A stretch of DNA of 64,000 nucleotides from DATKFM01 sp963810485 (GTDB lineage Bacteria; Pseudomonadota; Alphaproteobacteria; Dongiales; Dongiaceae), in assembly GCA_963810485.1 (NCBI GenBank), contig CAWENQ010000004.1, positions 248,001 to 312,000 of the forward strand. The letters are read 5' to 3'. A model generated the notes under the pieces. It did not search any database. It was not told the origin of the DNA and was given only the letters and a program-made list of their open reading frames with translations. Both the position numbers and the translations under genes were made by a program. Positions within the stretch are counted from its first letter, which is position 1. Every line of letters starts with the position of its first letter. This document shows positions 36,439 through 43,840 of this stretch, piece after piece.

Positions 36439-37000
36439 GCAAGCCGGATTCACCACAAAGTCACAAAGGGCACGAAGCAAGCGAGCTTCGGCTTGCTCCG
36501 CTTTCACCAGAAGGGATTGGCGGCGCGGGCTTCGCCCACGCCAAAGTTTAAGAGCGAACGCAGGGACTCACTCAGCCGCTTTCGACTCGGTGGCTTCGTG
36601 TCCTTTGTGACTTTGTGGTGAACGCTACTTCCTCCAATCCGTGACATTTTGCATCATTTTCCGCGCATGCAAAGCGCTGATCCGCTTCGGCAATCGGGCG
36701 AAATGCGCGATTCCCAGGGGACCCTGATTTTCGGGAACGATGCCATGCAAGGGAATCACCCCCACACCGGCGGCCAGAAACCCGGCGCGGCGCATACGGC
36801 ATTCCGATAGACAATTTCCAACATCGAGGCCGCGGACGCGATCCGCGGCGGCTTCCGATGTAGGAACGCATTCCACACTTTCAAGGGGCCGGAATGCCAC
36901 TGGGAAAAACAAGGATCGGCCCGCGTCCGACAGGATGCTCTCTTGCCTCAATCCATGATTGTGGCGATCATTTCGGCGAATCTCCGGGGAGCCGCCGCCC
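36439..37000. other. Intergenic region with an R3 inverted repeat
   Basis: No convincing gene lies in these 562 bases. The left part holds the inverted repeat at 36451-36621. The remainder (about 36630-36985) contains only short open frames without ribosome-binding sites or recognisable proteins. GGGGAG at 36986-36991 is the ribosome-binding site for the gene at 37001. Confidence 0.5.
36451..36621. repeat. R3 inverted repeat pair
   Basis: CACCACAAAGTCACAAAGGG followed by CACGAAG at 36451-36477 is mirrored by CTTCGTGTCCTTTGTGACTT followed by TGTGGTGA at 36594-36621, leaving about 115 bases between the arms. The arms are nearly perfect complements of about 27 bases. A diverged single arm is at 59832-59860. 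No open frame between the arms encodes a transposase, so this looks like a small non-autonomous repeat. Confidence 0.8.
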
Positions 37001-37510
37001 ATGTCCGTACCCGCCTCCGAACCGTTGCCGCCGCCGGCCCGCAAGGTGCCCTACTTCAAGGGGGCGTTTTTTTGGTATGTGGTCCTGCAGGTGACGCTCT
37101 CCACGGCGATCATGATAGCGGTTTCTGTTTATTTCTTCACCGCTGGAGTCATCTACGCCGACAACCCCGAAGCCCTCGAGGCGCAGTCTGATTTCTTCGA
37201 CAAGGCCGTGCAGCCCATTGGCTCAATCCTGACGCTTGCCCTCTGCATGAACGTGGCGAAACGGCACGGGACCGGCTTTGGCCGAGGCATCCTGCTGTTC
37301 TTTGGCGGCAACATTACCGCGACCGCGATCTGCATCCCGCTGATCGCCGCGGCCATGTTGGGTGAGGAAAACGCCGGCATGACTTGGTTGGCCGGCTATC
37401 TCTTCACCATTGTGGTATACGCGGTCGGCTGCATCGTCGTTATCGTCCGGCGCCGCCGGAAAGACGCCGCCAGCCGGCTGCAGCGCGACTCGATCGCCAG
37501 GTTCGATTGA
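37001..37510 (+). CDS. Small integral membrane protein, function unknown
   Basis: The product is 169 residues with four hydrophobic helices: around residues 20-45 (AFFWYVVLQVTLSTAIMIAV), 75-95, 105-130 and 135-157. It ends in a basic tail VRRRRKDAASRLQRDS, which should face the cytoplasm. I do not recognise a family. The start at 37001 has GGGGAG ten bases upstream; the open frame continues upstream to 36959 but without a ribosome-binding site. It is a single gene, convergent with the DUF1499 gene. Confidence 0.65.
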   Translation: MSVPASEPLPPPARKVPYFKGAFFWYVVLQVTLSTAIMIAVSVYFFTAGVIYADNPEALEAQSDFFDKAVQPIGSILTLALCMNVAKRHGTGFGRGILLFFGGNITATAICIPLIAAAMLGEENAGMTWLAGYLFTIVVYAVGCIVVIVRRRRKDAASRLQRDSIARFD

Positions 37511-37529
37511 GGCGGGTCACGCGGAGGCG

Positions 37530-38057
37530 TTACTTCGCCGCCGGCACCAGTTCGCCGAGCTTCGCCAGCCAGCGCTCGATCCGCGCGCGATTGACGCCCA
37601 TGTCGCCATGGCCGAGCTGGGAGCGGGAATAGAGCGCGATCGTTGACCGGCCCTCCGGCAGGTCGAAGAAGCGCACGACGATGGTGTCGGGATAGCGCAT
37701 GAGGGCGGAGCGCTGGATGTAGCGGTCGGTCATCGTGGCGTCGTCGGAGGCGACGGCAGTGAGGCGCGGCTCGGAGGCTATCACCTTGGCGAAGGCGACG
37801 CGGAGATCGGCGGCACTGACCGCGAATTCCGGCGGCGTCACATCACTCCCGGCTTTGCAGACGTCAGGCGGACAGGCGAGCGCATCGTTCGGCGTAGTTC
37901 GCCGGACGAACGTCTCAATCGTGACCGGCCCGAGATCGGCTGGGCCGAAGAGAGACCAGATGCGCTCGGGGCCGAAGAGGAAGAAGGCCGCGATGAGGGT
38001 GGCGGGGAAGAGGAAGCCGGCGATGGCGAGGCGGGAGCGACGAGTTATCGAGGGCAA
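37530..38057 (-). CDS. DUF1499 family membrane-anchored protein
   Basis: The product is 175 residues. One N-terminal helix (LAIAGFLFPATLIAAFFLFG) anchors it, and the rest is a DUF1499-type domain with the pattern TPNDALACPPDVC and the C-terminal VVRFFDLPEGRSTIALYSRSQLGHGDMGVNRARI. DUF1499 proteins are widespread in alphaproteobacteria and have no established function. It is 70 bases downstream of the ydbL gene on the same strand and may be part of that envelope operon. Confidence 0.8.
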   Translation of the reverse strand: MPSITRRSRLAIAGFLFPATLIAAFFLFGPERIWSLFGPADLGPVTIETFVRRTTPNDALACPPDVCKAGSDVTPPEFAVSAADLRVAFAKVIASEPRLTAVASDDATMTDRYIQRSALMRYPDTIVVRFFDLPEGRSTIALYSRSQLGHGDMGVNRARIERWLAKLGELVPAAK

Positions 38058-38127
38058 CCGTTTTTGAATCCGTCTCGAAGCTCTACGGCACCCAAAAATG
38101 GGGACTATGGACTCCGCGCATTACGTT

Positions 38128-38499
38128 TCACTTCGGCGACCAGGTCCCGTCGGGCGACATGAAGTACTCGCCGGGGGACGCCTGGCGCTTGATTTTTTCC
38201 GCCGCCAGCGCGCCGACCTGGGCGACCGGCACGTTCTCCTCCGCGGCGAGGTTTTCATAGACATCGCGGCGCTTGGCGTTGATCTGCCGCACGAGTGCGA
38301 CGAGTGCTGCAATGTCGGACGAGGGATTCGGCTGCACGGCGGCGACATAGCCGTCGGGCAGCTCGCCGATGAGTCCGGCGGACTTGGCATCATCGAGGGG
38401 TGCTGCCCAGCTTTCGGCGGCCGCGCCCCAGAGCATGACGGCCGCCAGACCGGCGGCGGCGATCAGCGTCTTCCACGAAACCTGCAAACGGCGCTTCAT
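38128..38499 (-). CDS. ydbL: YdbL family exported protein (DUF1318)
   Basis: The product is 123 residues with a signal peptide ending near AAAESWAAP. The mature part contains the YdbL pattern: DDAKSAGLIGELPDGYVAAV, INAKRRDVYENLAAEENVPV and a C-terminal SPGEYFMSPDGTW. In Escherichia coli ydbL is the third gene of ydbH-ynbE-ydbL, and genetic work places it as a modulator of the YdbH-YnbE envelope bridge. The same gene order is found here on the minus strand, with 14 bases to the ynbE-like gene. Confidence 0.88.
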   Translation of the reverse strand: MKRRLQVSWKTLIAAAGLAAVMLWGAAAESWAAPLDDAKSAGLIGELPDGYVAAVQPNPSSDIAALVALVRQINAKRRDVYENLAAEENVPVAQVGALAAEKIKRQASPGEYFMSPDGTWSPK

Positions 38500-38513
38500 G
38501 ATGCGGCGGCTCC

Positions 38514-38723
38514 CTAAAATATGTCAGGATTCGTTTTCAGCAGTTCCTCGACGTCCTTGTCGATCTTCACGCGGATGTCGTGTTCGATCTTGACGTTGAG
38601 GTTGATGACGATCGGCTTGTCCGGCGCCTCCACCTTCACGGTCGGCGTACAGGCGGCGAGCAGCAATGCCGATATCGCGAGGGCTGTCGGCGCTCGCAGT
38701 TTGCCGATGCAGTTCAGAGGCAT
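38514..38723 (-). CDS. ynbE: YnbE-like outer-membrane lipoprotein
   Basis: The product is 69 residues. It has a lipobox LLAAC near residue 25 and a short mature chain rich in beta-strand pattern (IVINLNVKIEHDIRVKID), the signature of YnbE. In E. coli YnbE forms a stack at the outer membrane that joins YdbH across the periplasm. It lies between ydbH and ydbL as in E. coli. The start at 38723 gives a good signal peptide. Confidence 0.88.
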   Translation of the reverse strand: MPLNCIGKLRAPTALAISALLLAACTPTVKVEAPDKPIVINLNVKIEHDIRVKIDKDVEELLKTNPDIF

Positions 38724-38852
38724 CTCGATATCTCTCCTTCAGTCTTCGCTGGATTCGCCGACATCACGATCATCCTCCGCCATATTGCCCGATGTCCGAT
38801 GAACCGGGCATGAACCGAAAATCGGACCGTTTTCGGGAGCGGGACCTTAACC

Positions 38853-41800
38853 CTATTTCCCGAAATCGCCCAGCTTTTCGCGGATCGCCTCGGGAATCCG
38901 GTAGCCCTCGAGGCTTTGGTCCAGGATCTCATCGAGCTTGCCGGAAACGTTGAGATTCAGCTCCACGGGATAGCCGTCATAGAAGTTGGGGTTCGACCCC
39001 TTGACGTGCAACAGCGCGACGGTATCGCCGCCGGGCTCACGGCTCAGGGTCAGCGTGAGTTCCTTATATTCGAAGTTGCTCAGCGCCTGCAAAGCCATCG
39101 CCACGCTTTCGCTGCTGCCGAGCAGGGCGGACGCCGACTGCGTCGGGGTATAGCGCAGGGTTCCCGGACCGGTGGCCGCGAGTGCGGCCTGGTGAATGGT
39201 GATGTCCCGGCCGGAGATGTTGACGGGAATGCGGCCCGCAAGGGTTCCGGTGCCGGCCAGCCCCTCGACCTGGGCCAGCTGCAACAGCTCACCGAGATTG
39301 ACATCCTTCACCGTCAGCGCCAGGTCGGCCCGCGGATCCGTCAAATCGAAAGCGACCTTCGGCAGGCTCACCTCGCCGCCGGTGAGCGCCAGCCGCGCCG
39401 ACTCGATGACGAGCCGGAAGCCCTGCTCGATATGGAAATCCGCGACGAGATCGTTGAGCGGCAGGCCGACATCCACCATGCCCGCGGCAAGCTGCTGAGC
39501 CGGTCGCGTCGTGAAGGGCATGAGGCTGTTGATTTTCACCACGCTATTGAGCCTGAGGATGTCCGCCTGCGGCGATTTGAACGAGACATCCTTCAGAAGC
39601 AGCTCTAGGTCCGTTGCCATCTTGCCTTGCTTCCAGCGGATCGTGCCGGCGATGGCGGACTCGCCCGTCACCTCCTCGACCTGAGCGCCGATCGCCGGGA
39701 TCAGATCCTTCGGCTGCAGCCCGCCGGGCGCGAACGTGACGGGTTGCATTTTCACCGTTGCCTGTCCCGTATTGGCGGTAATCGCATGTTCGATGCTGAC
39801 AGTGGAACGGAGCCGCTTACTCCGGTCCCTCAGCGTGCCGGTGAAGGTCAGCTTGTCGCCGCTCGACTCCGCCTTCCCCGTGAGCGTCAGCGGCACGTGC
39901 AGCGGCGGCTTGGCGGTGCTTGCAATGCTGACGACGGTGAGGTCGGCGGAAGCCTTGCCGGTTTCCATGGCAACTTCGGCGCGCACGCCGCTGGCAGCCA
40001 TGCCGAGACTCGGGAGCGAAAGCGACCCGCCATCCAGATGGAGTGTGGCGGCCTGACCGACGGCCGAATTCCAGGTGCCGGCCCATCGCAATTCCGGCGC
40101 CGCCAGCGTGACACGCAACGGCTTCGGGCCGCCGACGAGCAGTGGCGCTGTCGCCTTGATCGCCCCGAGCCGCAGATCAAAGGCAACGCTCGGCGCAGCC
40201 GGCTGGTTCAGATCCATCGCGAGCAGCGGCGCCTCGCCCACGAGGATCGGAAGGATCAACTCCGGCAGCTTGCCTGCCAGCACGCCTCCCGCAATCTGTT
40301 GCGCGGTTGCCGTTCCGCTTTTCAGAAGACGCACAGTGAGGCGGTCCTCCGCCCAGTTGATCGAAGGATCCATGTCGAGATCGACGGAGTCGGCCCGATA
40401 GGCGCCGATCTGCAGGTCCGAGAGGTGGCCGCCCATTTTCAATCGGCCGTCGAAGCGTTCCGGCGTGCCGGCGATAGCGCCGGCAATTTCAACGCGCGCT
40501 CCCGCTGCAGGCGGCATCGGGCCCTCGAACACCGCCGTGCCGTCATCGATCGCGAACCGGTTGACTGTAAGGTCATCAGCCAAAACCGCAGTGCCGTTGG
40601 CCTCAACATCCAGCCTCGCGCCTGCGGCGGACTGCAGCTTCAACTGCAACCCGCCCGCGGCATCGGTCACGCCGTCGCCCGCCGTGAGGCGAAGAGGCTG
40701 CGGCAGCGCAAGGCTGGCGGTCGAACGTCCCGTGAGCGCCGCCGCGAGCGCGGGAGGCAAATCCAGGCGCCCCAGGAATTCAGGCGCGACCGTTGCGACC
40801 GCACGCAGGCCGGAATTTTCCGTGATCGACACGGTTCCATCGGCGGCGGTGATCCCGGCCTGCCCGGTCGCCGACTCGACGGAGATGATCCCCGAATAGA
40901 CGAGACCGTCGACAGTGATTTTCACATCGCCGCTGACATTTCCGTCGGCGAGTACGCCGATCAGCTCCGTTGCTGTCGTCAGGGGCCGGCTCACCAGGGC
41001 GCCGTCCGGCAAAGGTCCCTGCAGTCGAAGCTCGAGCTGAGCGCTGCCCTCGCGCGGCGGCGGCAGGCCGAGGACCGGCCAGAACCAGGCGCTGGGGGTC
41101 GCGAGCACCTTGGCGGCGGCGCTCAGATGCGGTTCGCCGTAGGGGTCGGTGACAGTTAGCGCGGCCTCCAAGTTGGAAACGCCCTCGTCCTGCGCCATCG
41201 CTGCCTGTGCGTGCCAGCGCGCGTCGGTGATATCGACGGTGAGCGTTGTCGGTGGAAGGTCTGTGGCTGCGACCTTCGCCGCCCCTAGCTCCAGCGCGGC
41301 GGTGATCTGCGGGCGTCCCCCCTGCTCCCAGCCGAGTTTGACGCCGCCGCTGAAGGCGACCGGCGTGTCCGTCCCGCGCGCGATCGAGCCGGCGTTGATC
41401 GTGAGATCGGCATCGACATGGCGCTCCTGCACGACCAGCGCCAGCGCGCCATCGATCGTGCCCCGCTCCGATTCGACCTGCACATCGAGCTTTCCAGCCA
41501 GGCTGCCGTCGGCCTTGGGCACCAGCAGGCCGCGAACGGGCAGGACAACCGGGCCGATCGGCGTCGCCAGATCGATGCGGCCGCTTTCGATTTCCACCTC
41601 CGGCATCGCCTGCACGACCGATGCCGGCAGGAGAGGTCCGCCGCTGTCGCTCGCCGGGCCCAGGCGTCCGAACAACAGGCCATTGGCATCCAGCCGTCCC
41701 TGCACGCGCACATCACGGACCACGACGCGCTCGAGCGGCGACCCGAAAATCTCCGCGAGATTGTAGGAGGCGATGACCTCTCCGGCCGAGAATTGGCCGT

Positions 41801-42035
41801 CCTCACCCAGCCTTACATCGGCGATCCGCGCCTCGTTCAGGCCGGCGGCGGTGACATTCAGGCTGGCGACTGTGACGTCCGCTGCCCGCAGCGCTTCCAG
41901 GATACGGCTCTCCACAAAGGCCGGCAGCAGCAACCAGCCGATCCCTGCGAGGATTGCGAGCCCGAGAAGGGTCGCGGCCGTTTTGGTTCTCAGTCGCCGG
42001 CCGATTTTCCGCACGCGCGGCGAGACACCGCGCAC
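38853..42035 (-). CDS. ydbH: YdbH family AsmA-like intermembrane bridge protein
   Basis: The product is 1060 residues, long and repetitive in the manner of AsmA-like proteins. One N-terminal membrane helix at about residues 18-36 (AATLLGLAILAGIGWLLLP) is followed by many beta-strand segments. The C-terminal domain (LQALSNFEYKELTLTLSREP, GYPVELNLNVSGKLDEILD) is the conserved YdbH part. YdbH anchors in the inner membrane and spans the periplasm to carry phospholipids to the outer membrane. YdbH is partly redundant with TamB and YhdP in E. coli. It heads the operon with ynbE and ydbL; the gap to ynbE is 129 bases. Confidence 0.88.
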   Translation of the reverse strand: MRGVSPRVRKIGRRLRTKTAATLLGLAILAGIGWLLLPAFVESRILEALRAADVTVASLNVTAAGLNEARIADVRLGEDGQFSAGEVIASYNLAEIFGSPLERVVVRDVRVQGRLDANGLLFGRLGPASDSGGPLLPASVVQAMPEVEIESGRIDLATPIGPVVLPVRGLLVPKADGSLAGKLDVQVESERGTIDGALALVVQERHVDADLTINAGSIARGTDTPVAFSGGVKLGWEQGGRPQITAALELGAAKVAATDLPPTTLTVDITDARWHAQAAMAQDEGVSNLEAALTVTDPYGEPHLSAAAKVLATPSAWFWPVLGLPPPREGSAQLELRLQGPLPDGALVSRPLTTATELIGVLADGNVSGDVKITVDGLVYSGIISVESATGQAGITAADGTVSITENSGLRAVATVAPEFLGRLDLPPALAAALTGRSTASLALPQPLRLTAGDGVTDAAGGLQLKLQSAAGARLDVEANGTAVLADDLTVNRFAIDDGTAVFEGPMPPAAGARVEIAGAIAGTPERFDGRLKMGGHLSDLQIGAYRADSVDLDMDPSINWAEDRLTVRLLKSGTATAQQIAGGVLAGKLPELILPILVGEAPLLAMDLNQPAAPSVAFDLRLGAIKATAPLLVGGPKPLRVTLAAPELRWAGTWNSAVGQAATLHLDGGSLSLPSLGMAASGVRAEVAMETGKASADLTVVSIASTAKPPLHVPLTLTGKAESSGDKLTFTGTLRDRSKRLRSTVSIEHAITANTGQATVKMQPVTFAPGGLQPKDLIPAIGAQVEEVTGESAIAGTIRWKQGKMATDLELLLKDVSFKSPQADILRLNSVVKINSLMPFTTRPAQQLAAGMVDVGLPLNDLVADFHIEQGFRLVIESARLALTGGEVSLPKVAFDLTDPRADLALTVKDVNLGELLQLAQVEGLAGTGTLAGRIPVNISGRDITIHQAALAATGPGTLRYTPTQSASALLGSSESVAMALQALSNFEYKELTLTLSREPGGDTVALLHVKGSNPNFYDGYPVELNLNVSGKLDEILDQSLEGYRIPEAIREKLGDFGK

Positions 42036-42038
42036 CGG

Positions 42039-42518
42039 TTATTCTTTCTTCAGGCGAAACGCCTTATGGCAACCACCGCAGGCGTCACTGCCCAGCGAGG
42101 CAAACTGAAGCTTGATTGCCGCAGCGTCACCGGCCCCGGCGGCCGCCGCCAGCTTTTCGGCCTGTTCCTCAAGTTGATAGGCCGCCTTCTCGAAATCCGG
42201 CATCTTGGCCCAGATATCCGCCTTCGCATAACTCTTGCCCGGCATGTCATCGGCACTCGTTCCGGCGGGAAACAAAGCCGGGATCCGCTTGGCATTGGCC
42301 TGCAACGCCTCGGCATGCGTCTTGACATCGGCGGCGGTGCCCTTGCCGTTCTCGACGAATTCGCTGATCGCCTTCATATGCATCCCGTTGTCCTTCATCA
42401 TGTCCTGGCGCTGGATCACGACCTGCGACGAATCCGCCGCCATCTCCTTCTTGTCTTCGCAAGCGGCAAGCCCCAATGCACAAACGGCAATGGCAATACG
42501 AACGCATAGGCTTCTCAT
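42039..42518 (-). CDS. Cytochrome c'-like (c-556 type) lipoprotein
   Basis: The product is 159 residues. A signal with lipobox LGLAAC precedes a four-helix-bundle type sequence, beginning VIQRQDMMKDNGMHMKAI, and the heme-binding motif CGGCH is near the C-terminus (SDACGGCHKAFR), as in cytochrome c' and c-556. These periplasmic hemoproteins bind NO or transfer electrons. The start at 42518 is chosen for the signal peptide; the frame is open further upstream only because a degraded fragment of another gene lies there. Lipid anchoring is unusual for this family but the Cys after LAA is clear. It precedes ydbH by 4 bases. Confidence 0.82.
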   Translation of the reverse strand: MRSLCVRIAIAVCALGLAACEDKKEMAADSSQVVIQRQDMMKDNGMHMKAISEFVENGKGTAADVKTHAEALQANAKRIPALFPAGTSADDMPGKSYAKADIWAKMPDFEKAAYQLEEQAEKLAAAAGAGDAAAIKLQFASLGSDACGGCHKAFRLKKE

Positions 42519-42665
42519 GGTCGTTCCTTCTCGTGATGGCATCGAACCGGGGCGTGCAAGAGATATCCGTCGGGCAGTCCGCCCGCCAAGGGAGCGCAAC
42601 ATTTGCAGGGGACAAATGTTCCTCTGGATGAGGGCGCGCCGTTGAAACGTCGCCGTAGTTTCCTC

Positions 42666-42752
42666 ACCCGTCAACCGCCAAATCGCATGCCCCACGCCGT
42701 CCGCCGCCAGCAGGGACAAACCATCCGGCCCGATGGTGACGCCGGCCGGCGC
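42666..42752 (-). pseudogene. Remnant of the 3' end of a sorbosone-dehydrogenase-like gene
   Basis: Translated on the minus strand, 29 residues read GVTIGPDGLSLLAADGVG and then HAIWRLTG. This matches the last residues of the intact gene at 46006-47304 (GVTIGPDGSSLLVADDVG, DAIWRVTG) in 22 of 29 positions. The rest of the gene is missing and the frame runs on into the cytochrome gene. The fragment partly overlaps the end region of the YihY gene. It is either an old partial duplication or the residue of a deleted paralogue. Confidence 0.7.
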
Positions 42753-42753
42753 G

Positions 42754-43839
42754 CTAGCGATGCTTTGGCCTGTCAAGATCCCGCTCCATCGCCGCAACCT
42801 GCTTGCGCAGCTGGGCGTTTTCTTCCTCCAGTTCCCTCAGCCTGCGCTCATCGGGTGGAAGCGAATCGCCGTCGCCCATTTCCCAGCGGTAGGGCGCCGC
42901 CGTTGCGACGTTCTGCGCCTGGGGTGATGGCCGCGGCGCCGCGCGCGCGCCGCCTTTGCTTGCCCGCTGCGCAGGCTTGGGGCTGTTCTTGGCGCGCCAG
43001 CGGCACAGGCTGGCGTTGAACTCGGCGCCGTAGATGAAGATCACCGCGGAGATGTAGAAGAACACCAGGGTGATGACGACGCCGCCGAGAGTCCCGTAGG
43101 TGGCGCCATAGTCGGCGAGGCGGCTGAGATAGAGGGTGAACAGGGCGGCGGCGATCAGCCACAGGATGCTGGTGGCGATGGCGCCGGGCAGCACTTCGCG
43201 GAGTTCGAGGCGGTGCATCGGCAGCATCAGATGCACCAGGGCCACGCCGAAACTGAGCAGCACCGCGCCGACGACATATTGGCCGAGGATCAGCAAGCCG
43301 CGGTTGGCCATGGGTAGGGACAGCAGGTCGGCGACGACATGCCAGAGGAACGGGCCGACGACGACAACAAAGGCGATGACGAGCAGAAAACAGCTCGCGA
43401 ACATCACGAAGACGATGCTCTGCATCTTGAGCTGCCACATCCACCGGCCTTCCGTGATGCTGTAGGCGTGATTGAGCGACAGCCGGAGCGCGTCCAGGGC
43501 GCTAGCCGCAACCCAAAGGGCAAAGACCAGGCTGACGGGCACCAGCCCGCTGGGCGGCTTGGTCACCACCTCGACGATGACAGGCGCCAGCGTATGGGCG
43601 ACATCGTTGGGCATGAGCCGGAACAGGAAGTTGACGAGGATGTCCAGCGCTTCATGGCCGCTGACCAGGCCGCCGAGCACGAAGAGAAAGACCAGGAAGG
43701 GGAACAGGGCCAGCAGCGCGCTGAAGGCGATCGAGGCCGCGAGATCGAAGCCGTCATGCAGCACAAGTCCGTGGATCGCATCGAGCGGGACAGCGACCGC
43801 GGGGTGCCGGCGCCATCCGCTGATCCGATGCCAGGACAT
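42754..43839 (-). CDS. YihY/BrkB family inner-membrane protein
   Basis: The product is 361 residues with about six membrane helices. Family blocks are AASIAFSALLALFPFLVFLF, WVAASALDALRLSLNHAY and ADYGATYGTLGGVVITLVFFY. The C-terminal 80 residues are basic and then coiled-coil (RRLRELEEENAQLRKQVAAME). Early links of this family to RNase BN were withdrawn, and its function is not established. The start at 43839 lies directly after the upstream stop (43841), indicating coupling to the AI-2E family gene; an in-frame start at 43869 would overlap it. Confidence 0.85.
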   Translation of the reverse strand: MSWHRISGWRRHPAVAVPLDAIHGLVLHDGFDLAASIAFSALLALFPFLVFLFVLGGLVSGHEALDILVNFLFRLMPNDVAHTLAPVIVEVVTKPPSGLVPVSLVFALWVAASALDALRLSLNHAYSITEGRWMWQLKMQSIVFVMFASCFLLVIAFVVVVGPFLWHVVADLLSLPMANRGLLILGQYVVGAVLLSFGVALVHLMLPMHRLELREVLPGAIATSILWLIAAALFTLYLSRLADYGATYGTLGGVVITLVFFYISAVIFIYGAEFNASLCRWRAKNSPKPAQRASKGGARAAPRPSPQAQNVATAAPYRWEMGDGDSLPPDERRLRELEEENAQLRKQVAAMERDLDRPKHR

Positions 43840-43840
43840 G

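Noticed and set aside
34987..36507. A 506-residue open frame on the minus strand, Arg/Gln/Asp-rich
   Set aside because: It is antisense to the MFS transporter and has the composition expected from the complement of GC-rich membrane-protein codons; no ribosome-binding site or family.
36625..37044. A 139-residue minus-strand open frame in the gap after the MFS gene
   Set aside because: No ribosome-binding site, no family resemblance, and it overlaps the start of the plus-strand membrane protein gene.
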